DNA of 64,000 bases, from positions 1 to 64,000 of the forward strand of contig NZ_JAGGLM010000010.1 of assembly GCF_017874415.1 (NCBI RefSeq). The letters are read 5' to 3'. The DNA comes from Clostridium algifaecis (lineage in GTDB: Bacteria > Bacillota > Clostridia > Clostridiales > Clostridiaceae). The position numbers and the translations under genes were made by a program. Of this stretch, positions 44,316-55,181 are shown one piece after another (within the stretch, counting starts at the first letter, position 1; the number at the start of each line of letters is the position of its first letter). Below the pieces are notes generated by a model, which was not told where the DNA came from, did not search any database, and worked only from the letters and a program-made list of their open reading frames with translations.

Positions 44316-44756
44316 TTATATCACCTCAACTTTTCCTCCAGCAGCTTCTATTTTTTCTGCTGCAGCTTTTGTAAATTTTGCTGCTTTTACTGTAAGTTTT
44401 TTCTGTAATTCACCATTTCCAAGTATCTTTACACCATTTTTAGATTTCTTAATTATTCCTTTTTCCAAAAGTAATTTTGGAGTTACTTCTGCTCCATCTT
44501 CAAATATATTTAATCTTTCAACATTTATTGCTGAATATTCCTTAGCAAATATATTTGTAAATCCTCTTTTAGGAAGTCTTCTAAATAATGGCATCTGTCC
44601 GCCTTCAAAGCCCAATCTTACTCCACCGCCAGATCTAGCTTTTTGTCCATTTTCACCTTTGCCAGCATTTCTACCAAATCCTGAACCAGTACCTCTTCCA
44701 ACTCTCTTCGATGATTTTCTCGATCCAGGTGCTGCTTTTAACTCATGAAGTTTCAT
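44316..44756 (-). CDS. rplO: Ribosomal protein L15
   Basis: 146 aa. [18 protein letters not shown] start behind GGAGGTG at 44756 (an in-frame upstream ATG at 44789 lacks support). The central [20 protein letters not shown] stretch is typical. The C-terminal half is the KOW-free L18e-type fold. Confidence 0.98.
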   Translation of the reverse strand: MKLHELKAAPGSRKSSKRVGRGTGSGFGRNAGKGENGQKARSGGGVRLGFEGGQMPLFRRLPKRGFTNIFAKEYSAINVERLNIFEDGAEVTPKLLLEKGIIKKSKNGVKILGNGELQKKLTVKAAKFTKAAAEKIEAAGGKVEVI

Positions 44757-44775
44757 TTTATTTACACCTCCTCTT

Positions 44776-44955
44776 TTATGCTTCTTCAACTTTTAAAAGA
44801 TAGCTAACTTTTTTTATCATACCTCTTATTTGAGGAGTATCTTCTTTTTCTACTACACTTCTTATCTTTCTCAATCCAAGAGCATCAACTGTAGCAATAT
44901 GATCTTTTTTTCTTCCTATTAAACTTTTTTCCAAAGTTATTTTAAGTTTAGCCAA
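44776..44955 (-). CDS. rpmD: Ribosomal protein L30
   Basis: 59 aa, read by eye: [20 protein letters not shown], then [18 protein letters not shown] and [17 protein letters not shown]. The start is TTG at 44955 behind GGAGG. It occupies the usual place between rpsE and rplO. Confidence 0.96.
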   Translation of the reverse strand: MAKLKITLEKSLIGRKKDHIATVDALGLRKIRSVVEKEDTPQIRGMIKKVSYLLKVEEA

Positions 44956-44967
44956 AGGTATTACCTC

Positions 44968-45465
44968 CTAACCTAAAATTTCTTCAACAGTTTTACCTCT
45001 AAGATTAGCAATTTGTTCTGCTGTTCTTAATTTGGATAAACCGTCAATAGTGGCATTCACCATATTTGTTGGATTGTTTGTTCCAAGTGATTTTGCTCTA
45101 ACGTCTTTCAATCCTGCAAGTTCAAGTACTGCTCTAGCCGGACCACCTGCTATAACTCCTGTACCTTGTTCAGCTGTTTTTATAAGCACTCTTCCTGTAC
45201 CAAATTCTCCTATAATGTTATGTGGTACTGTTGTACCGACAATTGCAACATTAACTAAATTTTTCTTTGCATCTTCAATTCCCTTTTTGATTGCTTCAGG
45301 TATTTCTATAGATTTACCAGTTCCAACTCCTACGTGTCCTGCTTCATCTCCAACTACAACAAGTGCACTGAATCTGAAGTTTCTACCACCTTTAACAACC
45401 TTAGCAACTCTATTTATAAATACAACTTTTTCCTTAAGATTTAAAGTGCTAGGATCAATTCTCAT
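44968..45465 (-). CDS. rpsE: Ribosomal protein S5
   Basis: 165 aa. Double-stranded RNA-binding N-terminal part ([19 protein letters not shown]) and C-terminal fold with [19 protein letters not shown] and [20 protein letters not shown] precedes the ATG. Confidence 0.98.
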   Translation of the reverse strand: MRIDPSTLNLKEKVVFINRVAKVVKGGRNFRFSALVVVGDEAGHVGVGTGKSIEIPEAIKKGIEDAKKNLVNVAIVGTTVPHNIIGEFGTGRVLIKTAEQGTGVIAGGPARAVLELAGLKDVRAKSLGTNNPTNMVNATIDGLSKLRTAEQIANLRGKTVEEILG

Positions 45466-45480
45466 TAATTTCCCTCCTTT

Positions 45481-45840
45481 TTAGAATTTTAGACCTGCTT
45501 CTCTTGCTCCCTCGGCTAAATTTTGTATTCTTCCGTGATATACATATCCACCTCTGTCAAATACAACTTCATTTATTCCTTTTTGAATAGCCTTTTTAGC
45601 AATAGATCCACCGACAATCTTAGCTGCCTCTTTATTACTTCCTACTCCCTCAAAATCTTTATCAAGACTTGAAGCAGAAACTAAAGTTACACCTTTTATA
45701 TCATCTATTACTTGAGCATATATATTTTTTTCACTTCTATAAACTGCAAGTCTTGGTCTTTCTGAAGTTCCAAAAATCTTTTTACGAACTCTCAGATGAC
45801 GTTTAGATCTTAACTTTTTCTTGTCATCTTTCTTAAACAT
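45481..45840 (-). CDS. rplR: Ribosomal protein L18
   Basis: 119-aa 5S rRNA-binding protein: [37 protein letters not shown] and [19 protein letters not shown] at the end. Basic N-terminus ([14 protein letters not shown]). 15 bp upstream of rpsE. Confidence 0.98.
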   Translation of the reverse strand: MFKKDDKKKLRSKRHLRVRKKIFGTSERPRLAVYRSEKNIYAQVIDDIKGVTLVSASSLDKDFEGVGSNKEAAKIVGGSIAKKAIQKGINEVVFDRGGYVYHGRIQNLAEGAREAGLKF

Positions 45841-45859
45841 AAAGGTTCACTCCTTTCTA

Positions 45860-46402
45860 TTACTTCTTACCAGTTTTACCTTCTTTACGTCTTATGAATT
45901 CACCCTGATACTTAATTCCTTTTCCTTTATAAGGTTCAGGTTTTCTCCAATTTCTTATATCTGCTGCTACATCTCCAACTAACTCTTTGTCAATACCTTT
46001 TACAATAATCTGTGTAGTACTTGGTGTTTCAAAAGTTATTCCAGCTTCAGGTTCTACTTCAACTGGATGTGAATATCCGAGATGCATAACTAGTTTCTTA
46101 CCTTGAAGTTGAGCTCTATATCCAACTCCTACCAAGTCCAAAACTTTTGAATATCCATCTGTTACTCCAATTACCATATTGTTTATAAGAGCTCTAGTTA
46201 ATCCATGTAGAGCTTTCATTTCTTTTTCATCATTACTTCTTTTAACAATTACTGAATTGTCTTCAATAGCTATACTAATTTCTTTTCTCATAGCCTTGAC
46301 AAGCTGACCTTTAGGTCCTTTTACAGTAACAACATTATCAGGTGTTACTGTGACCGTTACGCCGCCTGGAATAGCTACTGGAAGCTTTCCTATTCTTGAC
46401 AT
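45860..46402 (-). CDS. rplF: Ribosomal protein L6
   Basis: 180 aa; start [15 protein letters not shown] at 46402 behind GGAGGTG (the frame is open 20 codons further upstream without support). Two L6 folds; the C-terminal signature [20 protein letters not shown] is present. Confidence 0.98.
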   Translation of the reverse strand: MSRIGKLPVAIPGGVTVTVTPDNVVTVKGPKGQLVKAMRKEISIAIEDNSVIVKRSNDEKEMKALHGLTRALINNMVIGVTDGYSKVLDLVGVGYRAQLQGKKLVMHLGYSHPVEVEPEAGITFETPSTTQIIVKGIDKELVGDVAADIRNWRKPEPYKGKGIKYQGEFIRRKEGKTGKK

Positions 46403-46433
46403 TATTACACCTCCTGTGGTATTTCTAGGCTTT

Positions 46434-46832
46434 CTACCATATGTAACAAAGCACTTCTCCACCTACTCCTAATTTTCTTGCTTCTCTATCTGTAACAATT
46501 CCTCCTGAAGTTGATATTACAGCAACCCCAAGTCCATTTAAAACTTTAGGAATTTCTTCTTTTCTACAATAAACTCTTAATCCTGGTTTTGAAATTCTTT
46601 TAAGTCCAGTTATAACTCTTTGCTTATTTTCAGCATACTTCATGGAAAATCTCAACATATTAACAGAACCATCTGCATATTCTTCTAAGTTCTTTATATA
46701 TCCTTCTTGAAGCATTATATTTAATATAGCCTTCTTAACATTTGAAGAAGGTACTTCTACTATTTCATGTCTAACAATATTTGCGTTCCTTATACGTGTA
46801 AGTAAATCTGCGATAGGATCAGTCATTACCAT
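46434..46832 (-). CDS. rpsH: Ribosomal protein S8
   Basis: 132 aa. [15 protein letters not shown] start and [20 protein letters not shown] end block (as [19 protein letters not shown]). AAGGAGG precedes the ATG. S8 is a known translational repressor of spc genes in enterobacteria; nothing of that kind was identified here. Confidence 0.98.
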   Translation of the reverse strand: MVMTDPIADLLTRIRNANIVRHEIVEVPSSNVKKAILNIMLQEGYIKNLEEYADGSVNMLRFSMKYAENKQRVITGLKRISKPGLRVYCRKEEIPKVLNGLGVAVISTSGGIVTDREARKLGVGGEVLCYIW

Positions 46833-46864
46833 TTATTGTGCCTCCTTTCATCTATAACTAACAA

Positions 46865-47050
46865 TTACCAGCTTGCCTTTTTGCATCCAGGTATTTCACC
46901 TTTATAAGCAAGTTCTCTAAAACATATACGGCATATACCATATTTTTTCAATACAGAATGTGGTCTTCCGCATATTCTGCATCTAGTATAAGCTCTAGTT
47001 GTATATTTAGGTTTCTTATTACACTTTTCTATTAAAGCCTTACGTGCCAC
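46865..47050 (-). CDS. rpsN: Ribosomal protein S14, zinc-binding type
   Basis: 61-aa short S14 with a CRIC...CRIC zinc site (CRICGRPHS near residue 24 and CRICFREL near 40). Start is GTG at 47050 behind AAGGAGGG. Confidence 0.98.
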   Translation of the reverse strand: MARKALIEKCNKKPKYTTRAYTRCRICGRPHSVLKKYGICRICFRELAYKGEIPGCKKASW

Positions 47051-47062
47051 GTTTTTCCCTCC

Positions 47063-47608
47063 TTATTTTTGAGCAAATGGCATACCAAGAGACTTAAGTA
47101 ATTCTCTTGCTTCTTCATCAGTGTTAGCAGTAGTAACAAAAATTATATCCATTCCTCTAACCTTATCAATTTTATCATATTCTATTTCAGGGAATATTAG
47201 TTGTTCTTTAATTCCTAATGAATAATTTCCTCTTCCATCAAAGGACTTATCTGAAATTCCTGAAAAATCTCTAACTCTTGGAAGTGCAACATTCATTAAT
47301 TTATCAGCAAATTCATACATATATTGCTTTCTTAAAGTAACTTTACAGCCTATAGGCATATTCTCTCTTATTTTAAAATTAGCTATTGATTTCTTAGCTC
47401 TAGTCAAAATTGGTTTTTGACCTGTAATTATAGTTAAATCACTTACAGCCGATTCCAAAACTTTTGGATTGTCTTTAGCTTCTCCAACTCCCATATTTAT
47501 AACTATCTTTTCTAATTTTGGTACCTGCATTATATTGTCATATTTAAATTTATCCATTAAAGCAGAAACTACTTCTTTGTCATACTTTTCCTGTAATCTT
47601 GAACTCAT
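47063..47608 (-). CDS. rplE: Ribosomal protein L5
   Basis: 181-aa 5S rRNA-binding protein; start [14 protein letters not shown] at 47608 behind AAGGAGGG. Blocks: [34 protein letters not shown] and [20 protein letters not shown]. Confidence 0.98.
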   Translation of the reverse strand: MSSRLQEKYDKEVVSALMDKFKYDNIMQVPKLEKIVINMGVGEAKDNPKVLESAVSDLTIITGQKPILTRAKKSIANFKIRENMPIGCKVTLRKQYMYEFADKLMNVALPRVRDFSGISDKSFDGRGNYSLGIKEQLIFPEIEYDKIDKVRGMDIIFVTTANTDEEARELLKSLGMPFAQK

Positions 47609-47629
47609 GCTTTGCCCTCCTTTCAAAGA

Positions 47630-47947
47630 TTAAAATGTTTCTCCGCACTTTTTGCATACTCTTACTTTTGTTCCATCATCTAATATTTTATTGCTTATTC
47701 TTGTAACATTTTTGCATTTGTCGCAATATAACATTACCTTTGAACTATATATTGAAGCTTCTTTATGAATTATTCCACCCTCAGTATTAGCTTTGCTTGG
47801 CTTTTGATGTTTTGTAACTACATTTACATCTTTAACAACAATTTTACCAGCCTTTGGGTTTACTGATAATACTTCTCCGGTCTTTCCTTTATCTTTTCCA
47901 GATATAACCATAACTGTATCTTTCTTTCTTACATGTATCTTTGCCAT
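47630..47947 (-). CDS. rplX: Ribosomal protein L24
   Basis: 105 aa; KOW motif VMVISGKDKGKTGEVLSV near the start and a C-terminal four-Cys zinc ribbon (CDKC near 75 and CKKC near 100), common in clostridial L24. Start at 47947 behind AAGGAGGTG. Confidence 0.97.
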   Translation of the reverse strand: MAKIHVRKKDTVMVISGKDKGKTGEVLSVNPKAGKIVVKDVNVVTKHQKPSKANTEGGIIHKEASIYSSKVMLYCDKCKNVTRISNKILDDGTKVRVCKKCGETF

Positions 47948-47965
47948 TATAGACACCTCCTTATC

Positions 47966-48334
47966 TTATAGAACTTCAGGTGCTAATGATAATATTTTTG
48001 TAAAATCCTTATCTCTTAGCTCTCTTGCAACTGGTCCGAAGATACGAGTCCCTCTTGGTTGATTATCATCCTTTATCAAGACTGCAGCATTTTCATCAAA
48101 TTTTATGTATGAACCATCTGCTCTCCTTAAACCTCTTACAGATCTTACTACAACTGCCTTAACAACCTCGCCTTTTTTAACAACACCGCCTGGTGTTGCA
48201 CTTTTAACGCTGGCAACTACTATATCTCCGATGTTTCCCCATTTTCTTTTGGAACCACCTAATACTCTAATACACATAATTTCCTTAGCGCCGGAATTAT
48301 CTGCCACTTTCAACAATGTCTGTTGTTGAATCAT
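47966..48334 (-). CDS. rplN: Ribosomal protein L14
   Basis: 122 aa: [19 protein letters not shown] start, [17 protein letters not shown] and [29 protein letters not shown] precedes the ATG. Confidence 0.98.
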   Translation of the reverse strand: MIQQQTLLKVADNSGAKEIMCIRVLGGSKRKWGNIGDIVVASVKSATPGGVVKKGEVVKAVVVRSVRGLRRADGSYIKFDENAAVLIKDDNQPRGTRIFGPVARELRDKDFTKILSLAPEVL

Positions 48335-48360
48335 TGAAATACCCTCCTTTCAACTTTATA

Positions 48361-48615
48361 CTATTTAGCTTTTTCCACTATTTCAACAAGTCTCCATCTC
48401 TTATCCTTAGATAAAGGTCTGGTCTCCATTAATAATACTTTGTCATTATTTTTAGCTTCATTCTTTTCATCATGAGCTTTAAATTTAGTAGTTCTGTTAA
48501 TTATCTTACCATATAGTGGATGACGTACTTTTGTCTCTACAGCTACTACTATAGTCTTATCCATTTTATCAGAAACAACTTTTCCTATTATTGTTTTTCT
48601 ATTTGCTCTTTCCAC
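48361..48615 (-). CDS. rpsQ: Ribosomal protein S17
   Basis: 84-aa OB-fold protein: [36 protein letters not shown]. The GTG at 48615 (VERANRK) is chosen because AAAGGAGG lies 7 nt ahead; the frame is open 6 codons further. Confidence 0.96.
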   Translation of the reverse strand: MERANRKTIIGKVVSDKMDKTIVVAVETKVRHPLYGKIINRTTKFKAHDEKNEAKNNDKVLLMETRPLSKDKRWRLVEIVEKAK

Positions 48616-48634
48616 AGGACAACCTCCTTTCACT

Positions 48635-48847
48635 CTACTGTTCTAAAGTCCCTAGTTCATTTTCTCTAAGGATGGTCTTAACTTGAGCTATAGATTTTTT
48701 AACTTCTTTTATCCTCATTGGGTTCTCTAATTGGCCTATAGCTAATTGAAATCTTAAATTAAACAATTCTGATTTAAGATCAACTACTTTTGCCTGTAAG
48801 TCTTGAGGGCTATTCTGTTTTAATTCTTGCAATTCTTTAGCCTTCAT
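48635..48847 (-). CDS. rpmC: Ribosomal protein L29
   Basis: 70-aa two-helix protein: [17 protein letters not shown] start at 48847 and [20 protein letters not shown]. It overlaps the rplP end by 11 nt. Confidence 0.97.
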   Translation of the reverse strand: MKAKELQELKQNSPQDLQAKVVDLKSELFNLRFQLAIGQLENPMRIKEVKKSIAQVKTILRENELGTLEQ

Positions 48848-49280
48848 TGCTTTCACCACCCACTTCTTCAAAATCTTTTCTTGTTACAAATTTAGTTTTT
48901 ATAGGTAATTTATATGATGCAAGTCTCATAGCTTCTCTAGCTATTTCCTCACTAACACCTGATAACTCAAACAAAACTCTACCTGGTTTAACAACAGCAA
49001 CCCAATATTCTGGTGATCCTTTACCTGAACCCATACGAGTTTCTGCTGGTTTTTCAGTAACAGGCTTATCCGGGAAAATCTTTATCCAAAGTTTTCCTCC
49101 CCTTTTGATATATCTATTTATAGCTACTCTGGCTGCTTCTATTTGATTACTCTTAATCCATGCACATTCAGTAGCTTGTAAAGCGTAATCTCCATATGCT
49201 ATAAAATTTCCTCTTGTAGCTTTACCTTTCATTCTACCACGTTGTACCTTACGATGCTTAACTCTCTTAGGCATTAACAT
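48837..49280 (-). CDS. rplP: Ribosomal protein L16
   Basis: 147 aa: [19 protein letters not shown] start, [20 protein letters not shown], and [33 protein letters not shown] precedes the ATG. Confidence 0.98.
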   Translation of the reverse strand: MLMPKRVKHRKVQRGRMKGKATRGNFIAYGDYALQATECAWIKSNQIEAARVAINRYIKRGGKLWIKIFPDKPVTEKPAETRMGSGKGSPEYWVAVVKPGRVLFELSGVSEEIAREAMRLASYKLPIKTKFVTRKDFEEVGGESNEG

Positions 49281-49297
49281 GCTGTATTCCTCCTTCC

Positions 49298-49969
49298 CTA
49301 TGCGTTAGCTTCTTCCTTACTTTCAACTTTTTTTCTAGCTGGAAGTATTTCTCCTCTATATACCCAAACTTTTACTCCAATTTTTCCATAAGTTGTATTT
49401 GCCTCTGCAAATCCATAATCTATATCAGCTCTCAATGTCTGAAGTGGAATTGTTCCATCATGATAAGATTCGGCTCTTGCTATTTCTGCACCGCCAAGTC
49501 TACCTGAACAAGTAGTTTTTACTCCTTTAATTCCAGCTCTCATTGCCCTCTGTATAGTTTGTTTCATAGCTCTTCTAAATGAAATTCTTTTTTCAAGTTG
49601 AGTAGCTATATTCTCTGACATAAGTTGAGCATCTGATTCTGCTGATTTTACTTCAACAATATTTATTAATATAGTTTTTTCTTTAATTAAATTCTTAAGT
49701 TCAGCCTTTAATGCTTCTATTCCCTGACCGCCTTTTCCTATTATCATACCCGGTTTAGCGGTAAATACATTTAACTTTACTCTTTTAGCTGCTCTTTCAA
49801 TTTGTATTTTTGAAACGCCAGCAATTTTAGTCTTGTCTTTTACAAATTCCCTTATAGCATGATCTTCAACCAAATTATCTGCAAAATTCTTTTTATTTGC
49901 ATACCATTTAGCATCCCATTCTTTAATTACTCCGACTCTAAGACCATGTGGATGTACTTTCTGTCCCAT
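49298..49969 (-). CDS. rpsC: Ribosomal protein S3
   Basis: 223 aa. KH domain with [16 protein letters not shown] near residue 72; C-terminal domain with [19 protein letters not shown] and [23 protein letters not shown] precedes the ATG. Confidence 0.98.
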   Translation of the reverse strand: MGQKVHPHGLRVGVIKEWDAKWYANKKNFADNLVEDHAIREFVKDKTKIAGVSKIQIERAAKRVKLNVFTAKPGMIIGKGGQGIEALKAELKNLIKEKTILINIVEVKSAESDAQLMSENIATQLEKRISFRRAMKQTIQRAMRAGIKGVKTTCSGRLGGAEIARAESYHDGTIPLQTLRADIDYGFAEANTTYGKIGVKVWVYRGEILPARKKVESKEEANA

Positions 49970-49985
49970 ATTTTTCCCTCCTTTT

Positions 49986-50324
49986 TTAGTTTTCCTTTTC
50001 TTTAACTACTAAAGTTATATGACTGCTTCTCTTTTTTATACTAAATGCTCTACCTTGAGCATGTGGTTGAAATCTCTTTAATGTCGGACCTTGACATGAA
50101 TATGCTTCTGAAACATATAAATCATTAGAATCTAAGTCCAGATTGTTTTCTGCATTTGCAACTGCTGATTTAAGTAACTTGTTAATTACCACAGCTGCAT
50201 CTCGTGGAGTATATTTTAATATAGCAAAAGCTTCATTTACATTCTTTCCTCTTATAAGATTAAGAACTAACTCAACTTTTCTTGAAGACATTCTTACATA
50301 TTTAACTATAGCCTTAGCTTCCAT
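49986..50324 (-). CDS. rplV: Ribosomal protein L22
   Basis: 112 aa; start [16 protein letters not shown] at 50324 behind GGGAGG (the frame is open 23 codons further into rpsS). The C-terminal hairpin lining the exit tunnel ([20 protein letters not shown]) shows no insertion of the macrolide-resistance kind. Confidence 0.98.
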   Translation of the reverse strand: MEAKAIVKYVRMSSRKVELVLNLIRGKNVNEAFAILKYTPRDAAVVINKLLKSAVANAENNLDLDSNDLYVSEAYSCQGPTLKRFQPHAQGRAFSIKKRSSHITLVVKEKEN

Positions 50325-50349
50325 CTTTTCTACCTCCCTTCGGAACTGT

Positions 50350-50652
50350 CTAGTTTGCCTTAGCAGGACTAGCAACAGTAGTTGTTTTTTCACTCTTCTG
50401 AACGTGTCCTCTGTATGTTCTAGTCAATGCAAATTCTCCTAATTTATGACCTACCATATCTTCTGATATGTATACAGGTACATGTTTTCTTCCATCATGT
50501 ACTGCTATTGTATGCCCTATCATCTGTGGAAATATAGTTGAACTTCTTGACCAAGTCTTTATAACTTTTTTTTCACCTTTTTTATTCATTTCGTTTATTC
50601 TATTTAAAAGTGCTTCTTGAACATAAGGACCCTTTTTAATCGATCTACTCAA
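50350..50652 (-). CDS. rpsS: Ribosomal protein S19
   Basis: 100 aa: [38 protein letters not shown] and [16 protein letters not shown]. Start is TTG at 50652 behind GGGAGG. The tail [12 protein letters not shown] is a few residues longer than the usual 93. Confidence 0.97.
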   Translation of the reverse strand: MSRSIKKGPYVQEALLNRINEMNKKGEKKVIKTWSRSSTIFPQMIGHTIAVHDGRKHVPVYISEDMVGHKLGEFALTRTYRGHVQKSEKTTTVASPAKAN

Positions 50653-50718
50653 TTTTTTGGCCTCCCTTCATACAATTAAGTAATAAATTTAAGGAAGAGA
50701 ATATATATTCTCTTCAAA

Positions 50719-51552
50719 CTATTTAGTATTTCTCTTTTTAACAATAAGTTTATCTGAATACTTCTTGTTTTTCCTAGTTTTATATCCCAAAGCTGGTTTA
50801 CCCCAAGGAGTAAGTGGTCCTGGGTGTCCTACTGGTGATTTACCTTCACCACCACCATGTGGATGGTCATTAGGATTCATTACAGATCCTCTTACTGTTG
50901 GTCTAACTCCTAAATGTCTCTTTCGACCTGCTTTACCCAAGTTAACTATTTCATGTGTTAAATTTGATACAGTTCCAATAGTAGCTCTGCACTCGATTCT
51001 TATGTATCTCATTTCACCACTTGGTAATCTTAAAGTTGCATATTGCCCTTCTTTTGCCATCAACTGAGCTGATGCACCAGCTGATCTTACGAGCTGTGCT
51101 CCTTTTCCTTTTTGAAGTTCTACATTATGAATTACTGTACCTACTGGTATATTTATAAGTGGAAGGCAATTTCCAACTTTTATATCAGAATCTGGTCCTG
51201 AAACTACAACATCTCCAACTTTTAATCCAACTGGAGCTATTATATATCTTTTCTCACCATCTGCATAGTTCACAAGAGCTATATATGCTGATCTATTTGG
51301 ATCATATTCTATAGTAGCAACTTTTGCTGGTATTCCATCTTTATCTCTTTTAAAATCAATTATTCTATATTTTCTCTTAGCTCCTCCACCAACGTGACGA
51401 ACTGTTATCCTACCGTTTGAGTTTCTTCCACCGCTTCTTTTCAAGTCTTTAAGAAGTGATTTTTCTGGTACATCTGTAGTTATTTCTTCAAATGTACTTA
51501 CAGTCATGCTTCTTCTTGAAGGGGTGGTTGGTTTAAATCCTTTAACTGCCAT
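50719..51552 (-). CDS. rplB: Ribosomal protein L2
   Basis: 277-aa 23S core protein essential for subunit association. Blocks: [40 protein letters not shown], and [19 protein letters not shown] with the conserved His in the C-terminal part. AAGGAGGG precedes the ATG. Confidence 0.98.
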   Translation of the reverse strand: MAVKGFKPTTPSRRSMTVSTFEEITTDVPEKSLLKDLKRSGGRNSNGRITVRHVGGGAKRKYRIIDFKRDKDGIPAKVATIEYDPNRSAYIALVNYADGEKRYIIAPVGLKVGDVVVSGPDSDIKVGNCLPLINIPVGTVIHNVELQKGKGAQLVRSAGASAQLMAKEGQYATLRLPSGEMRYIRIECRATIGTVSNLTHEIVNLGKAGRKRHLGVRPTVRGSVMNPNDHPHGGGEGKSPVGHPGPLTPWGKPALGYKTRKNKKYSDKLIVKKRNTK

Positions 51553-51609
51553 TACGGTATTCCCTCCTTCTTTTCGCTTATCTGGCTAATTGCCAATACC
51601 TGCTATATT

Positions 51610-51906
51610 TTATTGCATACCTTCAAAGAATTCTATTGTTTTACTATCTTCTGTAAGCTTTACAATAGCTTTCTTGTAATCCGGTCTTTTTCCTATATGA
51701 ACGCCAACTCTTTTTGTTTTTCCTATATATTTTGCTGTTTTGATATCTTCTACAGTTACATCAAATACATCTTCTACAGCTTTTTTTATCATTGGTTTTG
51801 TAGCACGTATATCAACTATAAAGGTGTATTTTTTATCGCTCATTGAAGACATTGTTTTTTCAGTTACAATTGGTCTTCTTATGATATCATAATTTGTATA
51901 TTTCAT
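51610..51906 (-). CDS. rplW: Ribosomal protein L23
   Basis: 98 aa; located at the exit tunnel and docking point for SRP and trigger factor. Blocks: [34 protein letters not shown]. Its ATG overlaps the rplD stop as TAATG. Confidence 0.98.
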   Translation of the reverse strand: MKYTNYDIIRRPIVTEKTMSSMSDKKYTFIVDIRATKPMIKKAVEDVFDVTVEDIKTAKYIGKTKRVGVHIGKRPDYKKAIVKLTEDSKTIEFFEGMQ

Positions 51907-52526
51907 TATGCATACACCTCCTCAATCTTTGATACAGCATCCTTTGTTATTATAAGTTTATCAAATTTTAACAAATCATATACATTTAAATTGTTAGCTG
52001 GAAGTACTGATACTCCCTGTATATTTCTTGCTGACTTATAAACATTTTGATCTGATTCTGCTGTAACTATTAATGTTTTTTTTGCTTTAAATGCATCCAA
52101 AACGCTTAACATATCTTTTGTTTTTGGAGCATCAAAAGTTAAGTTTTCTAAGACAACTATTTCTTCGTCTTTAACTTTACTTGTAAGTGCTGATTTAAAA
52201 GCTACTTTTTTTAGTGATTTTGGCACTGATATTCTATAGCTTCTAGGTTTTACTGCAAATACCATACCACCATGAATCCATTGAGGTGCTCTTATTGAAC
52301 CCTGTCTTGCTCTACCAGTTCCCTTTTGTCTCCAAGGCTTAATTCCACCTCCAGAAACTTCCGATCTTGTTTTTGCTGACTGATTTCCTTGTCTTTTATT
52401 TGCAAGTAATGCTACAACTACCTGATGAAGTGCATATTCATTGACTTCAACTCCGAATACTTTATCAGATAATTCCATATCTCCAACTTTATTTCCTTCT
52501 TTATTAAATAATCCTACTGTAGGCAT
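51906..52526 (-). CDS. rplD: Ribosomal protein L4
   Basis: 206 aa: [21 protein letters not shown]-like start region ([16 protein letters not shown]), the tunnel loop [19 protein letters not shown] near residue 62 and [14 protein letters not shown] at the end. In gammaproteobacteria L4 represses the S10 operon; here a structured leader upstream of rpsJ is the nearest equivalent. Confidence 0.98.
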   Translation of the reverse strand: MPTVGLFNKEGNKVGDMELSDKVFGVEVNEYALHQVVVALLANKRQGNQSAKTRSEVSGGGIKPWRQKGTGRARQGSIRAPQWIHGGMVFAVKPRSYRISVPKSLKKVAFKSALTSKVKDEEIVVLENLTFDAPKTKDMLSVLDAFKAKKTLIVTAESDQNVYKSARNIQGVSVLPANNLNVYDLLKFDKLIITKDAVSKIEEVYA

Positions 52527-52544
52527 TCTGTATCCTCCTTTCTA

Positions 52545-53174
52545 CTAAGCTTTTATAGTATTTCTTATAACTACAAATCCTTTATTAGGTCCTGGTACTC
52601 CACCTTTTATTAATATAAGATTTTTTTCAGGAATAACCTTTGCGATTTGTAGATTTAATGCTGTTGAATTTACATTACCCATATGTCCTGGCATTTTCAT
52701 GTTTTTAAATGTTCTAGATGGGTCTGATGCTGCACCCATTGAACCAACTGCTCTGTGGAATTTTGAGCCATGGGACATAGGTCCTCTTTGAGCATTCCAT
52801 CTTCTTATTGTTCCTTGAAATCCCTTACCTTTTGAAACTCCTGATACATCAATTCTTTCTCCTGCTTCAAATACATCAGCTTTTATCTCCTGACCTACTT
52901 CATAAGAACTTGTATCTTCAAGTCTAAATTCTTTAATAAATCTTTTTAATGCAGCTCCTGCTTTTTTAAAGTGTCCTTTAACTGGATTTGTAACAAGTTT
53001 CTCTCTTATATCATCGAAACCCACCTGTATAGCTTCATATCCATCTTTTTCTATAGTTTTCTTTTGTGTAACTACGCAAGGACCTGCTTCAATAACTGTA
53101 ACAGGAACTACCTTTCTATTTTCATCAAATATCTGGGTCATACCAAGTTTTCTTCCTAGTATTGCCTTTTTCAT
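52545..53174 (-). CDS. rplC: Ribosomal protein L3
   Basis: 209 aa; start [18 protein letters not shown] at 53174 behind GAGGAGGTG (12 upstream codons are unsupported). The signature [20 protein letters not shown] is present. Confidence 0.98.
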   Translation of the reverse strand: MKKAILGRKLGMTQIFDENRKVVPVTVIEAGPCVVTQKKTIEKDGYEAIQVGFDDIREKLVTNPVKGHFKKAGAALKRFIKEFRLEDTSSYEVGQEIKADVFEAGERIDVSGVSKGKGFQGTIRRWNAQRGPMSHGSKFHRAVGSMGAASDPSRTFKNMKMPGHMGNVNSTALNLQIAKVIPEKNLILIKGGVPGPNKGFVVIRNTIKA

Positions 53175-53252
53175 TTCTATACACCTCCTCAACATATTAG
53201 CGGATCGCAAACTGCAATCATAATAGTTCGTAATAGCTGCTATCTATTACAA

Positions 53253-53561
53253 TTATAATTTAATTTCGATGTCAACACCTGCAGGTAAATCAAGTCTCAT
53301 TAATGCATCTACAGTTTTTGGTGATGGGCTTATAATATCTATAAGTCTTTTATGAGTTCTTATTTCGAATTGTTCTCTTGAGTCCTTATATTTATGTGGA
53401 GCTCTAAGTATTGTAACAACATCTTTCTCTGTTGGCAGTGGCACTGGCCCTGCTACCTTAGCTCCAGTAGACTTAGCTGTTTCTACAATTCTTTCTGAAG
53501 ACTGATCTAATATGTTATGATCAAAAGCCTTTAATCTTATTCTTATTTTTTGTTTTGCCAT
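53253..53561 (-). CDS. rpsJ: Ribosomal protein S10
   Basis: 102 aa; start [15 protein letters not shown] at 53561 behind AAGGAGGG. Blocks: [20 protein letters not shown] and [15 protein letters not shown]. First gene of the S10 cluster, preceded by a structured leader. S10 also acts with NusB in antitermination. Confidence 0.98.
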   Translation of the reverse strand: MAKQKIRIRLKAFDHNILDQSSERIVETAKSTGAKVAGPVPLPTEKDVVTILRAPHKYKDSREQFEIRTHKRLIDIISPSPKTVDALMRLDLPAGVDIEIKL

Positions 53562-53790
53562 AATATTTCCCTCCTTTTCATGCACGTTCTGCTTCTTACG
53601 TACAACAGCGGATATATTCTGTAAACTGTTCCTGGCGTTTCATTTTATTTTTGCACAGAATTATACATTACAGAACAACCGTCATCTGGTTCAGCGACCT
53701 AGATTGTTCAGTCAAGAATTACCCGGAAGCCCGGCAACCTCTTGCCTCATCACTGTTATAAGATTACAACTTCTTAATTATACTACATAT
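53562..53790 (-). ncRNA. Structured 5' leader of the S10 operon
   Basis: On the minus strand the stretch at about 53673-53763 is far less AT-rich than other intergenic DNA and offers several short helices: GGCAA/TTGCC with loop GAGG, CCGG/CCGG around GCTT, and AACC/GGTT around AGATGAC. It lies between the tuf terminator and rpsJ, so it should be the 5' leader of the S10 mRNA, probably an r-protein autoregulatory RNA. I cannot assign a named family or a ligand protein. Confidence 0.5.
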
Positions 53791-53821
53791 ATTTTAATTT
53801 TACAAGGAAAAATAAAATAAT

Positions 53822-53856
53822 TTAAAAGGATAAGAGCGTCCTCCTATCCTTTTGTA
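53822..53856 (-). terminator. tuf terminator
   Basis: Hairpin AAAAGGATA...TATCCTTTT with inner GAGG/CCTC-type pairing, about 85 bp behind tuf. On the minus strand it is followed by AAATTATTTTATTTTTC. It separates tuf from the S10 operon. Confidence 0.7.
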
Positions 53857-53941
53857 TTTTTATCTTTTATTATCTTTAATTCAAATTATATTCATTTAAG
53901 TCCTATTCTAAAAAGTAACAGGCTTTAAACTTTAAAAGAAA

Positions 53942-55135
53942 TTATTCTACAATTTTAGTAACAACGCCTGAACCAACTGTTCTTCCGCCTTCTCTTATTG
54001 CAAATCTAAGTCCTTCGTGCATTGCAACTGGTGTTATCAATTCAACGTTCATGTCTATATGGTCTCCTGGCATTACCATTTCTACTCCTTCTGGTAGTGC
54101 TATTGATCCTGTTACGTCTGTTGTTCTGAAATAGAACTGTGGTCTATATCCGTTGAAAAATGGAGTATGTCTTCCTCCTTCTTCCTTCTTAAGTACATAT
54201 ACCTGACCTACAAATTTACTATGTGGGTGTACTGTACCTGGTTTTGCAAGTACCTGGCCTCTTTCTACTTCTTCTCTCTGTATTCCTCTTAACAATGCTC
54301 CTATATTATCTCCTGCCATTGCCTGATCAAGAAGCTTTCTGAACATTTCTACTCCTGTACATACTGTCTTCTTCTTCTCTGTACTTAATCCTACTATTTC
54401 AAGTTCGTCTCCTATCTTAAGTACTCCTGTCTCTACCCTTCCTGTTGCAACTGTTCCTCTTCCTGTTATTGTAAAGATATCTTCGATTGGCATCAAGAAT
54501 GGTTTGTCTGTTGGTCTCTCTGGTGTTGGTATATATTCATCTACTGCATCCATTAATTCGTGTATGCATTTTGTTGCTTCTGGATCATCAGGGTTCTCTA
54601 TTACCTTCAATGCACTTCCTACTATTATTGGTACATCGTCTCCTGGGAATCCATATTCACTTAACAACTCTCTTACTTCCATCTCTACGAGCTCAAGTAA
54701 TTCTGGATCATCTACCTGGTCTGATTTATTCAAAAATACTACTATATATTGTACTCCTACTCTGCTTGCAAGTAGTATATGTTCTCTTGTCTGTGGCATT
54801 GGTCCATCTGCTGCACTTACTACAAGGATTGCTCCATCCATCTGTGCTGCACCTGTTATCATGTTCTTTACATAATCTGCATGTCCCGGACAGTCTACAT
54901 GCGCATAATGTCTCTTGTCTGTCTCGTACTCTACGTGTGCTGTATTTATTGTGATTCCTCTCTCTTTTTCCTCTGGTGCTTTATCTATTTCATCATACTT
55001 TGTTGCTGATGCTTTTCCTTCTTTTGCTAGTACCATTGTTATTGCTGCTGTAAGTGTTGTCTTACCATGGTCTACGTGTCCTATTGTTCCTATGTTTACA
55101 TGTGGTTTTGTTCTTTCAAATTTCTCTTTTGCCAT
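53942..55135 (-). CDS. tuf: Elongation factor Tu
   Basis: 397-aa GTPase delivering aminoacyl-tRNA. GTP motifs: GHVDHGKTT near residue 19, [12 protein letters not shown] near 81 and NKSDQVDD near 136 (the usual NKCD has Ser in place of Cys, as in several clostridia). Domain 2/3 blocks such as [12 protein letters not shown] follow. AAGGAGGAG precedes the ATG. Its codon use is strongly biased, as expected for high expression. Confidence 0.99.
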   Translation of the reverse strand: MAKEKFERTKPHVNIGTIGHVDHGKTTLTAAITMVLAKEGKASATKYDEIDKAPEEKERGITINTAHVEYETDKRHYAHVDCPGHADYVKNMITGAAQMDGAILVVSAADGPMPQTREHILLASRVGVQYIVVFLNKSDQVDDPELLELVEMEVRELLSEYGFPGDDVPIIVGSALKVIENPDDPEATKCIHELMDAVDEYIPTPERPTDKPFLMPIEDIFTITGRGTVATGRVETGVLKIGDELEIVGLSTEKKKTVCTGVEMFRKLLDQAMAGDNIGALLRGIQREEVERGQVLAKPGTVHPHSKFVGQVYVLKKEEGGRHTPFFNGYRPQFYFRTTDVTGSIALPEGVEMVMPGDHIDMNVELITPVAMHEGLRFAIREGGRTVGSGVVTKIVE

Positions 55136-55181
55136 TTCTTTTCTCCTCCTTAAAAACTAACTAATATATTTTGTATTTAAA

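Noticed and set aside
54487-55160. Several long antisense ORFs opposite tuf
   Set aside because: Strongly biased codon use of tuf leaves the complementary frames open. The products are Leu/Ser/His repeats without domain character.
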